NCBI RefSeq assembly: GCF_019097595.1
Contig: NC_080718.1
Span: forward strand, 13,992,157-14,056,156
Direction: 5' to 3'
Source of the DNA: Hemibagrus wyckioides
Lineage: Eukaryota > Chordata > Actinopteri > Siluriformes > Bagridae
DNA: 64,000 nucleotides
Shown here: piece after piece, positions 1 through 12,400 of the stretch
How positions within the stretch are numbered: position 1 is the stretch's first letter
Layout of the letters: the number at the start of each line of letters is the position of its first letter
Program-made: the position numbers and the translations under genes
The notes under the pieces: model-generated
Databases searched by the model: none
What the model saw: only the letters and a program-made list of their open reading frames with translations
What the model was told of the DNA's origin: nothing

Positions 1-2059
1 TTTCTCAAACAGAGAAGTCCAATGCTCCCTGATAGAGGAATTACAAAGTCTACCAACTGTAGGAGTATTGCACAATCCAGCTGCGTAGCGGAACAAAGAA
101 GGTGCAGACAACTGCCAGCTGTGCCTGGAGTTACAACTGCTGATACAGTAATTAACGTACAAATGTGTGCTCTGTATCTAATTTCCATTGTGCAGGTGAT
201 GGAAACCTGTGCACCATGTTTTGGGGAGTCTGTATGTATGTAGGCCTATATAAAGCAATAGGCACATCCACACCTCCACCCTCCATCTTCAGAATAAAGC
301 CACATCCTGCAGAACTTTTGTAATGTGTGCAGAGCAATGTGACTTCAACATACAGCATGCACCTCATAAACAGGAAACAGCTCTGTTTCATATCACGCAT
401 CAGGCAAGTGAGAGAGTACATAGTCCGGAAAGTGTGGTGACTGATAACTATTCCATCGCTCCTCACCTGAGAAAAATACATCTACATGGCAGCATTTTTA
501 AGCCTTTGGTCATATGAATCTTTGTTTGAAACCACTATAAAAAGTGAGATCAGCTCAACACTTCATAATTATATTTAAAAAGAGAGGGATTATACCATTC
601 ATAAACCTCCACCAACAGATCAATCATATGATCAGTGGTAAAGTAGGTGAAATGACTCTGTGTGGGTATGTAAACAGGGATTTTCCATCAACCTGGCAAA
701 ATTACACAATACCAGACCACAAGTTAACACCTTAAGTTTTTCAAAATGAGCTCTTGCGGTCATTCAGTGGCCCTCATGACTCACTAACACTGGTTTATTC
801 ACAGTATGTGGTGGAATTGGAGTTAGTCCAGAGTTCAGAGTACCCTCCTCTCAGTCCCAATATATTTCTGAATGTTCAGAGTAATCTAGGGACACCGATT
901 TCCCACCAGTCTATCTGTGTATACAAGCACACTCAGCTGAAGTTTGATCTGAAGATCAATACCCCACCAATCCAGCCTACCAATGACGAGGGTTCTCTGA
1001 GGAACTCCCTCATTACACAAACTGCTATCGATAATTGCAAGCATTTGGAAAGAAATCACAATTATTCATGTGTTTTAACATCAAGACAGATCTATTTTCA
1101 TTTTACATGTACTAAACACTCACAAAACACCACTCCACACTCAGGGTTTTCTGAAAAATATGGGGTTTATTGGTTTTAACTGCAAATCAGTCATTACAAA
1201 AAAAAAAAAAAAAAAAAAAATATGCAATCATCTTTATATAAACTCACAGAAATTACTGTAGTGAACAGCAAACGCTGTTTAAAATACATTCAACAGTTTA
1301 GGCTAGATACTTTCTTTGTGTCTATCCTGTTAACCAATCTTCAACAACTGAGGAATAACTACTCAAACGTAGCTTCTGCATCGTTATTCAAGGCAAGGAG
1401 CATATGCTCAATGGAATGTATAAAAAGAGGCACTTTACATTTGGGTTGGAAGTAGTATTAAAATAAATCCAATTATTAAACAAAAAAAAAAGAAAAGGGA
1501 TGCCTATTCTCCAACCCATTTGGTCACAGTTATTGCCTGCAATTCATCTAATTAACACATGTAACTGGAGGAACTGCTTTTAACACTGAAGTTTTGTAAC
1601 CTGCATTGATATCACACCACAATCAGCTTCACTGAACACAACGCAACATTAAAATGCACTTCAGGGTGGTACCTAGAATGTAAGATGCTTTAAGGCCATC
1701 ATCTTGAATCAAACTATCTCTGGTAACAATATTCCAGGATATCTAGTGCTCATAACATACAGTTCAATATTACTGATACCGTATCTTTCATTACCACCTC
1801 TGGCACTAAGGGGAAAATGCTACATGCAAGGACTAAACCTGCCCAAAAAAACCAAACAAACAAAAATAACAGTGGGGTGGGGGTTTTAAAAAAAAAAATA
1901 GACTACAAAAATAAGATGAATGCACTGTCACACTAGTGAGTATAAATCAAAGAAACATTAGACCTAATGGTTTTGCAGTCCAATATTTGGGAAGAATGAA
2001 TGGAAAAATCTACAATAAATAATCAAAACACAGGATTTTTTTTTTTTGTTTTTGCTTTA
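1..2059. other. Downstream flank of zfp36l1, no gene seen
   Basis: AT-rich sequence with a 23-base A run (1198-1220), short T and A runs and no reading frame of recognisable content. The 141-codon open frame at 754-1179 has no family features. The 3' end of the zfp36l1 transcript may extend into this stretch, since canonical AATAAA signals on the minus strand occur near 1167 and 794. Confidence 0.5.
2014..2022 (-). promoter_or_regulatory. UUAUUUAUU nonamer (AU-rich element) near the zfp36l1 3' end
   Basis: The minus strand reads TTATTTATT, the optimal binding nonamer for tandem CCCH proteins of the TTP family. It lies just beyond the weak GATAAA signal and inside the transcript only if one of the more distal polyadenylation sites is used. 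ARE-based feedback is established for ZFP36; here it is inference. Confidence 0.4.
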
Positions 2060-3480
2060 AATTAAGTTTCATTTTTATCAAAGTGTAGTTGCAAACAAGT
2101 CATTGTAGTACAATATATTAAACTGTGAAAAAAAAGAAAAAAAGTTGACAAGTCTTCACAATCTTAAGATTAATACAGAAGATCATAATTTAACATAAAA
2201 GAAAATATATTCTATCGTTTCATTAAGATAAATACAAACAAAATTAACAAAAAAATGCATATGATCACCAATAAATATGTCTGATAAGTTAAATAAGCAG
2301 TGACAAGCAAAACCTTCTGTCTTGAAAGTTTTCTTTTCCAAACAATAATAATATAACCATAATAACAATGACAAGAAGTCAAATGGGGGGAGAAAAAAAA
2401 AAAAAAAAAAAAAAGAGAGAGAGATGGAAAGATATTATGAAATTACCAGGTGCTCTTCTGAGCAGATTTTATGGAAAAGCAAGTTAGCTTGAAGATCTAA
2501 AGTGAAGTTGCAGGAAGTTCAGCTGCACCTTGGGAATGTTGGAATTCCCCTTCACTGATAGGAAGGTGAGTAAAAAGTCAGTGTTTAAGATTATAATCAC
2601 CAGTTAAGGCCATTCCTTCACAAAAAAACAAAAAACAAAAAACAAAAAAAACACCAAGTGACCATCCACAGTGGGGGGTGGGGTGGACTATAGCAATGGG
2701 GCAGTGAAGTTGTTCATTTATAAGTGAAGGTGTCCAATCTTACAGCTTGTGCTAGTTTTAGGACCAAGCTGGAGCACATGATGAATGTGCCAAATACTCT
2801 GACTCCCAGTTTCATTCAACTCAAGTTCATTCTCCAAACTGACAGAGTCTGCAAACTAACTAAGGGGTAGAATGCTCAAGAGCAAGAGCTACTATATTAG
2901 GTCGCTAGAAAGTAATGAAAAGTGACAGTAGTCCTTTCACCTCAACATTTAAACCCCAAGCACTTTTTTCTTCTTGAAGTCTGCATCAGACAGCTGTGAA
3001 TGATTTGAGCGAGACTTTAGCAAAGCCATTTAGATAGTTAGAAGTGTCCTTGAGTGGTACTTTGTGGGGGGAGGATCCTCAGAACAGACTTTTCCCTGAA
3101 CGCACCACCTGTGGCTCACCTTTGCACTACTGAGGCAGAAGGACCTGGCACAACAGTCTCTTACCTTTCACCAATCCACATCCTGGTCTAGCTGTTTTGG
3201 CACAGTCACATGTCATGGCAAGGCATTGGAGATAAGGCCAAGGCAGCAAACAGGCATTGGGCCAAAGAGAATCGGGGAAAAGGTTTTGCTTGTTGTGGTT
3301 AAATGAAGATTCAAATAAGAGTTCCCTTAATTGACTGCATCTTTTCAAAGCCTAACTGATACAAGGGAAGTTTACTGCCCCTAGAAGGCTAATGAGTAGA
3401 CAGGAGGTAGAGGGCATGTTCATCCCTCATGCTCTCTGCCCACTGCGGAGTTCGAATAGAGGATCTGCAGCTTATGCACC
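2060..3480 (-). other. zfp36l1: zfp36l1 probable 3'UTR, AU-rich distal part
   Basis: About 1.4 kb directly downstream of the stop codon on the minus strand. The distal half becomes very AU-rich, with AUUUA pentamers on the minus strand at 2229-2233, 2272-2276 and 2290-2294. No AATAAA on the minus strand is seen between 3480 and 2000. Variant signals occur at 2074-2079 (GATAAA) and near 2117 (AATATA). Canonical AATAAA hexamers on this strand appear only further on, near 1167-1172 and 794-799, so the true 3' end is uncertain and could lie up to about 1.3 kb further. Some embedded A runs (2393-2414) are microsatellite-like. Confidence 0.5.
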
Positions 3481-4542
3481 TTAATCATCCGAGATGGACA
3501 GCCTGCTGAAGATGGGCAGTCGGCGGGTGGTATCAAGGATGGGTGATTCTGACCCACTCAGGCTCCCACCTGAGCTGCTCTGGTAGCCCTCCTGGTCAGA
3601 GAGCGAGTCTGGCTGGCTGGACGGAGACTCAAAGAGGTGGGGGGACTCGGACATGGGCCTAAAGGAGTAGGGGGTGTTGGATGGAGAAGATGGTGCATGG
3701 ACAGTGTGATCAGCACCAGATCCACTGCCCAAGCTGGGGCAGAAGAGATTGGCCAGCTCCTGGCTGGAATAAGTGAAGGGATTGCTGCTGGGCCACTCAG
3801 GCAGCTCGTCTGGGGAGAAGATGGGTGGAGGCGTGACAGAAGTGGGGCTGTCTCTTAGGCCTCCAGAGCTGGGAAACCCTGCAAAACTGTAGCTGTGCTG
3901 GAGCCGTGGCCTATCCAGCTTATTGGATGTGGAGAGTGGGGATGGGGCAGCTGGAGGTCCACGACGCTCTTCTGCATTGTGGATGAAGTGGCAGCGTGGC
4001 CCATATGGGCAGAAGCCAATGGTGTGGAAGGTGCGGCAGAGTTCTGTCTTGTACTTAGGGTGGCGGTTAAGGCTGCGGAGCTCGTGGATGCCATGGGCAA
4101 ACTGGCACTTGTCACCATACTTGCATGCACCATTCTCCTCGAATGGCCTGCACAGCTCTGTTTTGTAGCGGCTTGAGTTCACCTGACTGCTTCCAGTGCC
4201 ACCAGAGCTTGTGCACTTCTGCATCAGCCGGTCCCCGGTCTCTGAGAAAGACCGATCTCGGAGTCGGTTCTCTTTGTTGCTGCTGCTGCCCATCCCAGGG
4301 CTTACCAATGCCGGATCTGTTTTCCCATTGTTAAGGAACTGGTTCTGGTTGAGCTTGCTGCTGGGCAAAGTGACTGAGTGCCGTCGTTGGTAAACCCCAC
4401 CAATGGTGGGTGTCCCCACAGCCTTCCTGTCCAGCAGGCTCCCAGTGGGGTTTGAGATGGTCAGATTCGCACCAGTGCAAGGCACAGACATGGTGTGTGA
4501 AGCACCAAGTATGTTGTTATTGTAATTCAGCATTTTGTTGTT
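3481..4542 (-). CDS. zfp36l1: zfp36l1 coding exon 2 (CCCH zinc-finger mRNA-decay protein)
   Basis: This exon encodes residues 21-373 of a TTP/ZFP36-family protein, which binds AU-rich elements in mRNA 3'UTRs and recruits deadenylases. Two CCCH fingers of spacing C-x8-C-x5-C-x3-H are visible: C151/C160/C166/H170 and C189/C198/C204/H208. Each follows a YKTEL lead-in and an 18-residue linker separates them. RRHSVTLPSSK (73-83) and RDRSFSE (115-121) match phosphorylation segments known in ZFP36L1. The C-terminus RRLPIFSRLSISDD (360-373) matches the family's CNOT1-binding tail. The RRHSVTLPSSK segment favours ZFP36L1 over ZFP36L2. Upstream in the same frame the sequence stays open to 4629, but a 3' splice site (tttccag) at 4543-4549 marks the exon start, so those 29 codons are intronic. 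The stop codon is TAA at 3483-3481. The mature protein is 373 aa, somewhat longer than human ZFP36L1. Which teleost duplicate (l1a or l1b) this is was not resolved. Confidence 0.96.
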   Translation of the reverse strand, partial: NNKMLNYNNNILGASHTMSVPCTGANLTISNPTGSLLDRKAVGTPTIGGVYQRRHSVTLPSSKLNQNQFLNNGKTDPALVSPGMGSSSNKENRLRDRSFSETGDRLMQKCTSSGGTGSSQVNSSRYKTELCRPFEENGACKYGDKCQFAHGIHELRSLNRHPKYKTELCRTFHTIGFCPYGPRCHFIHNAEERRGPPAAPSPLSTSNKLDRPRLQHSYSFAGFPSSGGLRDSPTSVTPPPIFSPDELPEWPSSNPFTYSSQELANLFCPSLGSGSGADHTVHAPSSPSNTPYSFRPMSESPHLFESPSSQPDSLSDQEGYQSSSGGSLSGSESPILDTTRRLPIFSRLSISDD

Positions 4543-5975
4543 CTGGAAATCAAAGTAAAACATAAAAGATTGGTTAGTGTATGGCTTCATTAATGCAACC
4601 TGTATAAACAGACTGTGGATCACTATCATAGAACTTTAAGCATTTAATTAGTCTGGTGATGTTAGGCAAGACATAAACGGTGTAAACAAAGCTTGTGTCT
4701 TTGGGTTGCTGGCAATCCATTAGGCTCCTTTAATTTTAAACTCATGACCTAATAAGACTATATAGTTCACCCGGTTTGGTGAGCTGCCACTACAGGTATG
4801 CATTTCTGTTTAAGTAAATGAAATGCATGGAAGAGGAGTGTAAGCAGCAGGCTGATGTTGCAGAACAAACAACATTGTTCTGCAGTGACCAGACAAATTC
4901 ACACAGGAGTATTTATTTACATCACCTAGAAACTCATTTACTAAGTCCACAGGGTCTCCGATTTCTTCTTCGGTTAAAACGCTCTACTTTTGTTCATAGA
5001 AACAACAAATGTAAACTTTGCTTGGTATGCAAATTAACCAAAGCTTTTTGAAGAAATGAACGTCCTTGAGGAGGGAAAAACAAAACTAGCTGAAAAAAAG
5101 AAGTAGGCACTGTGTGTGTAACAGCTGCTTCCTAGCCAACAGTCTACTTTGTTAAAGATATGCAAATTCATTGCAGTGGCTAAAAAAAGCAGTTTGATTC
5201 ACGTGTCTAGTGTAAAACTACTCAACAAGGCACATGGGTGTAAAATGAAGAATGACCCGTGCCTGCTGTATGAGCAGTTACCACACATACAGTCCTAAAT
5301 AAGTCAGCAAGTTAAGAAGCTAGTCAGATAGCAACTTGTCTACAGAGACATGAAGTACTTCATTTATGTGCAGTGTGCTCAGTTTGTCTTAGTGGACGAC
5401 TTTTCTTTAATGCCTGCCAGTTCTCGCTTAACCAAGGGCCCGCGATGAGCGTTTAGTTCGTTTACAAACACAAAACTCGTTTGATTTGTGTTGTGAGATT
5501 GAAAAGCTGAAGTGTGACGAAGAACGCCGTTTGTCTGCATGGGGCTCTATTAAGACAAGCACCATTCAATTTTGGTACAGGTTGTACTTCTGGATAGTTT
5601 TCCCACTAAGGCGTGGCCTTAGTTGAGTTTAGCTGAAAACTTTATAAGCCTGTATTTTGTCTAACAAAACGTCGAACGAACAGTGAACTACGTTGGGCCC
5701 AACACACGCACGCGCACGCACAACATACACACAAATCTCAGCCTAATGCTTTGCTTTAGCTAAAAAAATTCCCACTTGTTAGGCTCCCCCCCCCCCAAGA
5801 GCGACACAAAAACCCAGACCAGTGTTTATGAACCGGAGTTATTTTCACGTTGTTGTTGTTGTTAAATAAAAGGAAGCGCGCGCCAAAAACAAGCTCAGTA
5901 GCACATTCCACAGCACCAACCAAAGGAACTGAGCTAACGATCAGCATTAAAAAAAACAACAAAACTTTTTCGTAC
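4543..5975 (-). other. zfp36l1: zfp36l1 intron 1
   Basis: This 1,433-bp intron has GT at 5975-5974 and AG at 4544-4543. It contains no credible exon. It holds an 11-base C run (5786-5796), a CACGTG E-box (5200-5205) and a perfect palindrome around a CACGCC/GGCGTG core (5606-5622). The 5.1-5.7 kb part is complex, non-repetitive sequence. In the paralogue ZFP36 (TTP) the single intron contributes to serum induction, so an intronic enhancer here is plausible but not shown. Confidence 0.85.
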
Positions 5976-6035
5976 CTTGTTGTTGATGATAACTTCGCTG
6001 TAGTCGAACAGAGGCGACACCACAGCCGTGGTCAT
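5976..6035 (-). CDS. zfp36l1: zfp36l1 coding exon 1
   Basis: This 60-nt exon encodes the first 20 residues, MTTAVVSPLFDYSEVIINNK, and is too short to show up as a long reading frame. It matches the conserved ZFP36L1 N-terminus (MTT..VS..FD.SEV). It ends AAG|GTACG, a good 5' splice site at 5975-5974, in phase 0, and joins directly to exon 2. The start codon has A at -3 (gaaaATGA), a favourable context. The two-exon layout, with a tiny first coding exon and nearly all coding sequence in the second, is characteristic of the family. The join gives a small NNKNNK repeat before MLNY. Confidence 0.93.
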
Positions 6036-6145
6036 TTTCGGAAAATAAATAAATAAACCTCGCGAAACTAAAGGGCTCTTTGCGGTGTTACAGCTGGATT
6101 CTCGGCGTGTGAACTTTCCTGCGCCCTTACAGAGAACCCCCTCTT
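6036..6145 (-). other. zfp36l1: zfp36l1 probable 5'UTR
   Basis: This is the stretch between the start codon and the expected initiation point about 30 bp downstream of the TATA-like box on the minus strand. It would give a leader of roughly 110 nt. The upstream edge is inferred from TATA spacing only; no initiator was identified with confidence. Confidence 0.5.
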
Positions 6146-6171
6146 ACCCAGCCTGTGTTGCGACGCGTTCA

Positions 6172-6180
6172 CTTTATAAA
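6172..6180 (-). promoter_or_regulatory. zfp36l1: TATA-like box of zfp36l1
   Basis: On the minus strand the sequence reads TTTATAAAG in a GC-richer setting (gcgtggttttataaagtgaacgcg). It lies 137 bp upstream of the start codon and in the right orientation. A TATA-type promoter fits the rapidly induced behaviour of this gene family. No perfect serum response element (CC-A/T6-GG) was found by eye just upstream. Confidence 0.6.
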
Positions 6181-6383
6181 ACCACGCAGGAGGAGCTACA
6201 GGCGCGTCAAGACCCAAGGGCGTTGCTTTTCTACGTTTGTTCCTCTGGTGAATCAGTTTTTCCCCTCCCTCTATAACCCAGACCTGCAGAGAGCACAGGC
6301 CTACTTTCACAATAGTTATTTCATGATCTTGTGCACGCATGCATGCATGCTTCAGCTTGCAAGTATTAATAATGCCAGGACTT

Positions 6384-6430
6384 GCATGTATGTATGTATG
6401 TATGTATGTATGTATGCATGCATGCATGCG
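6384..6430. repeat. (TGTA)n/(CATG)n tetranucleotide repeat
   Basis: A (TGTA)n run passes into (CATG)n. A second short (GCAT)n run sits just before it at 6337-6350. It lies about 200 bp upstream of the zfp36l1 promoter. Confidence 0.9.
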
Positions 6431-9400
6431 TGGGTAGATAACTTGTAGATAAAGATAAATAAAACCACAACTCAGTTTGCATAATACACGACCAGAGCAA
6501 AAGTGGGCTGAAAGGATGCTAAATACATTTGTTGTGTTGTCTGTTTTGGGTTGTTTTGTATGCGTGTGTCTTTACTTCTTGCTGTTTTGTCAGATTCAAC
6601 AAGTGAGCAACAGGTAGCTCAGTCTTCTCATTCATTGAATAAATTCTGTTTGACTTCTTATCTCATTGATTCACAGGATAACAGCTAGGGTCAAAAAACT
6701 GGATTTGTTTGCTCACTTACATGGTGTTTTAGTATTAGACTAACAACATATCTTTTGCACTGTAATATATATCTTGTACTACACTTAGATTCCACAGCAA
6801 GGCATGAAAAATCTTCTTATGTATATTGCAGAAATTGAATAAGCTCTAAAGGGATCTACATGGAAAGGAAAAAAACCTCTGTTGTAAGGTTCTGCAAAGA
6901 CCATTATGAGGTTTCAGTGTAGCACCTTGTTTGAGAGTTTACGAAAATGGCCAATAATCAAACAGCTTGCTTAAAACAGTTCGCACAAACAATATGACAA
7001 TAAAGACTGGATTTTAGTTGGATTCATAGAAATGTACTTTTGGTGTTGCAAATATAGCAGCTGAAGAATGTGGTTTCAAACCTTCACCTATGGTAATGGA
7101 CGTATTGTATTAGTATGTGTTTTGGAAGCTTGGCTCACTTGATTGCACTTAGTGGATTTCAATTGAAAAGAGGATTACTCTTTCAGGATGTTTTTTGTCT
7201 GCAAAAAATCCATAGGGACCCCCAAAGTTGTGATATCCATTCTGCTTTTAGATAACAGTGGGAACTATGAAATCCTTTTTTGTGACTAGAGTGTAATTTT
7301 ACCACATCTATTGTAGCCAACCAAAGTCTTCCTGCTCCTGTTCCCTGACTGGGCAGCTGCTTGATATGCATATGGGCAGTGTCATTCACTGGCTGATTGG
7401 TGGAGGACGAAAAAAAAGCAGAGCCGGGAGAAGAAAAGAAGTTGTTTACAAGAAGGTTAGTAGGGGGGAAGAGAGAAGGAGGAAGATTTACTGAGCACAT
7501 TTATTACCACACTTCAGGGTGTGTGTGTGGGTGGTGGGGTAGGGGTAGGAGTGGAGGTTTATGGGTGTTGCTTGGCTTGAGGTGGAAGTCCTCAGATTGG
7601 GCTTTTGTGTGGAAAGATGATAGATAAAATGACTTTATGACTTTTACACATTACCAGAAAAACCTTCAAGGTATTCGCCAGGTATTTTATATGCCCTGGA
7701 CATGCAGTCATGATGATTAAAAAGTGTGAACAGGAAGGTATGTTTTTTATTCACATAAATTAAGTTTTACAGGTTTTCCAAACAGAGGAATCTCCCCTAC
7801 ACGAGACTGTAGGCTGATAGAATCAAAACATGTGATAGCTTCAGCCAACAGGAAAGAATGGTTAATGTGGGTACACTAAACCTTTTCAAGAGTTAGATGT
7901 TAGTCATGTGTCACCTGTAGCTGATGCCTAAAGATGCACTTCATAATAGTCATTTCCACGGTCATCACATTTGTTTTCTAATGATTTTATTATGTAAAAA
8001 AAAAAAAACTAAACAAAACAATAAAGTAACCATGAATAATTTTGTCATTAATATGTGAATTTTGACAAGCTGAGAGTCAGAGCGAGGATTCAGAAAAAAA
8101 ACAACAAACTACACTTCAATATTCAAGTGTAGGTTTTCATACACACTTTTTAGACAGTCCTGCAGTGTAGCACACTTACCTGTAGATGGTGTTTGCAATT
8201 CCACCAACACCTACACATGACTACTACACACCATGCTGTCTAGATTATATTTGCAGCACATATAAATACAGATTAAATGAATTTTAGGATTGTCCAATCC
8301 AATTTCTATGTTTAGACATGAACCTGAAAATTTGTAATAAAGTAGAATCCATGTAAGAAATGTTCGGTCACACTATAAAGTAGTGTTTCAATACTGTTTA
8401 AATAAAAGCATGCTCTTTGTCGATCATGCACAATATGTGCTCTGTGATTTCAGTTGCTCCATTTGTTTCGTGCCACTCAAGCCAAGCTTTTTCAGAGGAA
8501 AGAAAATTTTAAATGAGAAGAAATTAATTGACCATAAAAACTTGGCCACAGCATTGTTAGTGGTGCACCACCCGTCTTTAGTCATTCTGTTCCCATGAAA
8601 TGCTTCTGAGAGGCCAGTGTTTGTCTTCTGTCCCTTTTTATACATGAATTTTAGATGAACCATGATTTTTTTGGACAAGAAGGGCTTTTTCTTTTGGAAC
8701 TAAAAAGTGTGATTTCTTTTGCCAGCTGTTTAGTAAGGATGTGCTTGCTGGTGTGTATAGTTTGACTGTGAATTAAACACACCACACTTTCCCTTATTTG
8801 GGTGTTCTTTTCTATCTTAATTTCTATGCTATTTTAATTTTGTTCCCTTCCTCTTAAAAGATCACAGGCACACTGACCGCTGCAGCCGTCTATAAATCTA
8901 GTGTACGGCAATGACCCCTAAATCCCAGGAGAGGAAAAAATGATCAAAGTTCAATAACAACAGGAAATAAAGAGAACGATGAATGTTACCATTAAAATAA
9001 AATTTGCTGACTAGAGTGTCTGTCCATAGAGATGAGCATGTGAAATGTCAGGTCAGTTTCCTTCTTGACCAGGTTTCCTGCCCTAGACCCAGAGGAAGGG
9101 TGGAATGAGCTATAATTCAAATAAACAAAATTAGGACTGCACAATGAATGAGACATACAGATGGAAGGCAAATTAAAGGACAATCAAACCTGGCTCTTTT
9201 ATTTTGTGGGCTTTTAAAAGTCGTATTTTGGGAATATTTGTCGCATTAGAGCGAAATATCTGAAAATCAATACAAAGTTAGTCTAACTGATCACCTTTAT
9301 CTTATGCTGAAACATTTTTGTCATCATAGAAATGGTTTCTTCTAGGAAGACAGCAGAGATTTTAGGCCAGTGTTTGGCCAGCACTTCCTACCATCATCAT

Positions 9401-12400
9401 CAAAACAAAAATTGTGGGACATTCTTTTGGAAGAATGGTGTTTGATAGTGTCTCCACTCCTGTTCTAAAGACTTGTAATATATTTGCTGAGGCACGCTGA
9501 AGCTGACTCTTTTGGCTCGTGGTGGACCAGCATGTTACTAAGACACTTCGTAATGTTTTTTCTTTAAACCTGTCACCAATCTGTACATACCACATAATCC
9601 ATATCGCATTGCAGCTGCTTTGAATTCAGTGATTTTGAGAACTTCCCAAGGGTGGGCGTCCTTGTGACCTGACTCAGAAACAGGTGTCGTGGCTGGGTTG
9701 CAGACACCACTGAAATGAGATATTAGTGAGCCGTTCACTCAGCACATGCAGAATCGATGAACATTGAGAATGACAAACAGCGTGGGAACATTGCAAGCCT
9801 TTCTCTTGATGAGAACTGACCTCAGTCCATCTGTCTCCATTCTGCAGCCAACCATCCCCTCTGGACCTTACCTGTGTGGCTATCACTGGACTAGAATTAC
9901 TCAGCCCATGTGTGCAGAGCTGGACAATAAACAAGGCTCAGGACATGTGTCATTGTGGGAGATGCTCAGTCAATCATGCTGATGCTACAATGATTTGTGT
10001 TGGGGTGTTTCTCCATTTATCACTTTAGAGCTTTTTCCAGGTAAGACTAGTTACATTAATTTGAGTTACTACATGTACTCCCAAACCTTATTAAAATCTC
10101 AGTCTTGAGATAACCTGTGGCTGGTTGAGCCTGAGACCCCTTTTACTGTCTCTCTTGCCTTTATTTATGAGCTATGATCTGCTCATTTCTGTTGACAATC
10201 TACTCAGCAGTCCTCCTCCTATACCTCAGATTGATATTTGTAGATTTGTCTCAGTTATGTAATCTGAGTGCGAACAGTTAACACACTGTCATTGTTGTTT
10301 TTTTTTTAGAGGCAAATGCTTTTTTTCAGTCATTAGTAAACTAATTATTTCCGCAATGTTTATGTTACTACTCATAATAAAGTTACAGGTGTCTCCAAAC
10401 TCTGAGAAAAACCCTAAACCTCATCATTGTTCTAATGTAAACCTTGGAATTTAATATGTCTGTTCCTGCCCTGTTGTAATGCTCTTAGTCATTTCTCGTA
10501 TTAATGATTAGGATGGGAAAGAGAAGCCCACTGTGCAATGCTAAAGGTATTTGGGCTGAGGTTGTGCAACCGCAAGGCTGTAAGTTGCTCATTTCTCTGT
10601 TTTTATTCTGAGATCAAGCAAGACAGAGGATTTAAACAGACTTTCATGTGCTCTGCCAGAAAAGCTCAGTGTTTGACCTTTGATTTTGATTTCACAAATG
10701 GTTTCAATCATATGCTTAGAAACTGCCTTTCACTGCTCACAGTCCATGTATAGTGCACAGTCTAATGCTCATTAAATATTGTTTGGTAAAAGAGTTGTCT
10801 GTTCACACTGTTTTCTTTCTTTTAAGAATCTGACACATTATGTTTTAAATATGGGGCTGAAATGAACAAAAAAAAACTGCTTAAAGATACCAGGGTGATC
10901 CAGGATGAACGCTTTAAAATTTCCTTTCACCTACTTTTTTTTTTTTTTTTACTTCTCGTGAGACAGAGTAGATGTGAGTCATAGCCAAAAGAGATATTTC
11001 TGTGGCTTTTTCAAGAATGTTTTTCAAACAGCCATTCTCACAGTTCATTCAGATGCTTTTGAAGCTAGCAGAAAAGTAGGGAACATACTGATGAAAGATG
11101 AATTCTACCTCAACTCTTTAATGCATGAAACTGTTATGTATTGTGGGACACACCAAGTTTTGTTTATGGGAAAAAAAAAAGTTCAAAATTCGAGCTCTAT
11201 TATCAGATGTAACGGAGAAACCTCCGTCTGTATTTCTGATTTTGCTTTGGGGCCGAGATGCAGCTGTGTGGAGTCCTCAGGGTTTCATAATGGAACTAAT
11301 CATCTCATTTGCTTGTGTTGTTCCCCCGTTTCTGCAGTTGACTAAGTTGTGCCAGATCCGAGTGTAGACCAGTGTTCTCACTCCCCTGTTCTGCATTTAA
11401 ACTTTATACTGTGCTCCAGGCTGAGAATAAAGGATATTGACTATCCTATATCCATCTCTGTTTGTCAGGGGGTATGCTTTGCTCATTTTTCATCCCTATT
11501 TAGGTTTCAGAATAATACATGTGTATGAATATGGCAAAAAGAAGGAGAGTGAGTGTGAGAGAGGGAGCAAGCCAACAGGAAACTGGAATCAATTAAGCCC
11601 TCCACCCTGTGTGTCCACTGTGGATACTGCTGGCATACCCATGCATATATACAAGCCCCTAACCTCAGGCTCTCCAAGCCAACCCCATTTCTCAAACGCT
11701 ACTCTCTCATAGCTGCCCACACTGTTTTGTCAGCTCTTTCAATGTCCCAACATTATGTCTCTATTGTGTGACCGTGGTGTATGGAAACTCTTTTGGTGCA
11801 TGTTTAATAGTGCTGGTTTGCATTTTGTTTGCCTTGTGTGCTTATACGCTATTTGAAATCCAGTAAAATAAGATGGCTTTCCCAGAATCAATGCTTTATG
11901 AGCCCTCATTTCCCCCATTCCAGGACTTTTTCATCAAACCTTGGCTGCTACTGGCACTTTTCCCAGTTACATCCACTATCTGTTTAGATATCTCTCCTTC
12001 AGCAATGTTACTTCAGCGATCACTGTGCCAGTGATCCCGGTGGCTTCCGAGGAACCGCCTTGTAGAGGAACCCACAACAGTATCAGGACTGGCAAACGCT
12101 TGATGTCTTACTTACTTCTTATTGACATTTCTGGCCCTGTGTTTAACCACCATCCAGGCTGTTCAGTCCTCCAACGAATGTGAGTTGAAAATAATGAAAA
12201 AGTGGATAGAATGGTTTCCAGATGAAAAACATGACTATCAGTGGAGGGAAAGGCTATTAATACATTTAATATGTGACCTCAACAATACAGCCTTCCTGAA
12301 ATTAAACAATCAAGGGTGAGCGTGCATACATCTGGCTTAAAGTGCTGTTTCAACACTTCCCAACTGAGTGGCTACATTAATGAACAACTCATCAAGTGCT

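Noticed and set aside
754..1179. 141-codon plus-strand frame
   Set aside because: No recognisable domain, no splice-site support, low complexity of composition; expected by chance in this length of DNA.
3637..4393. Plus-strand and shifted open frames over zfp36l1 exon 2
   Set aside because: Shadows of the real coding exon, caused by its GC-rich codon use.
4543..4629. In-frame upstream extension of zfp36l1 exon 2 starting MIVIHS
   Set aside because: It lies upstream of a clear 3' splice site and bears no resemblance to the family N-terminus, which is encoded by exon 1 at 6035-5976.
10974..11345. 123-codon plus-strand frame
   Set aside because: No family similarity and no supporting splice or promoter signals seen.
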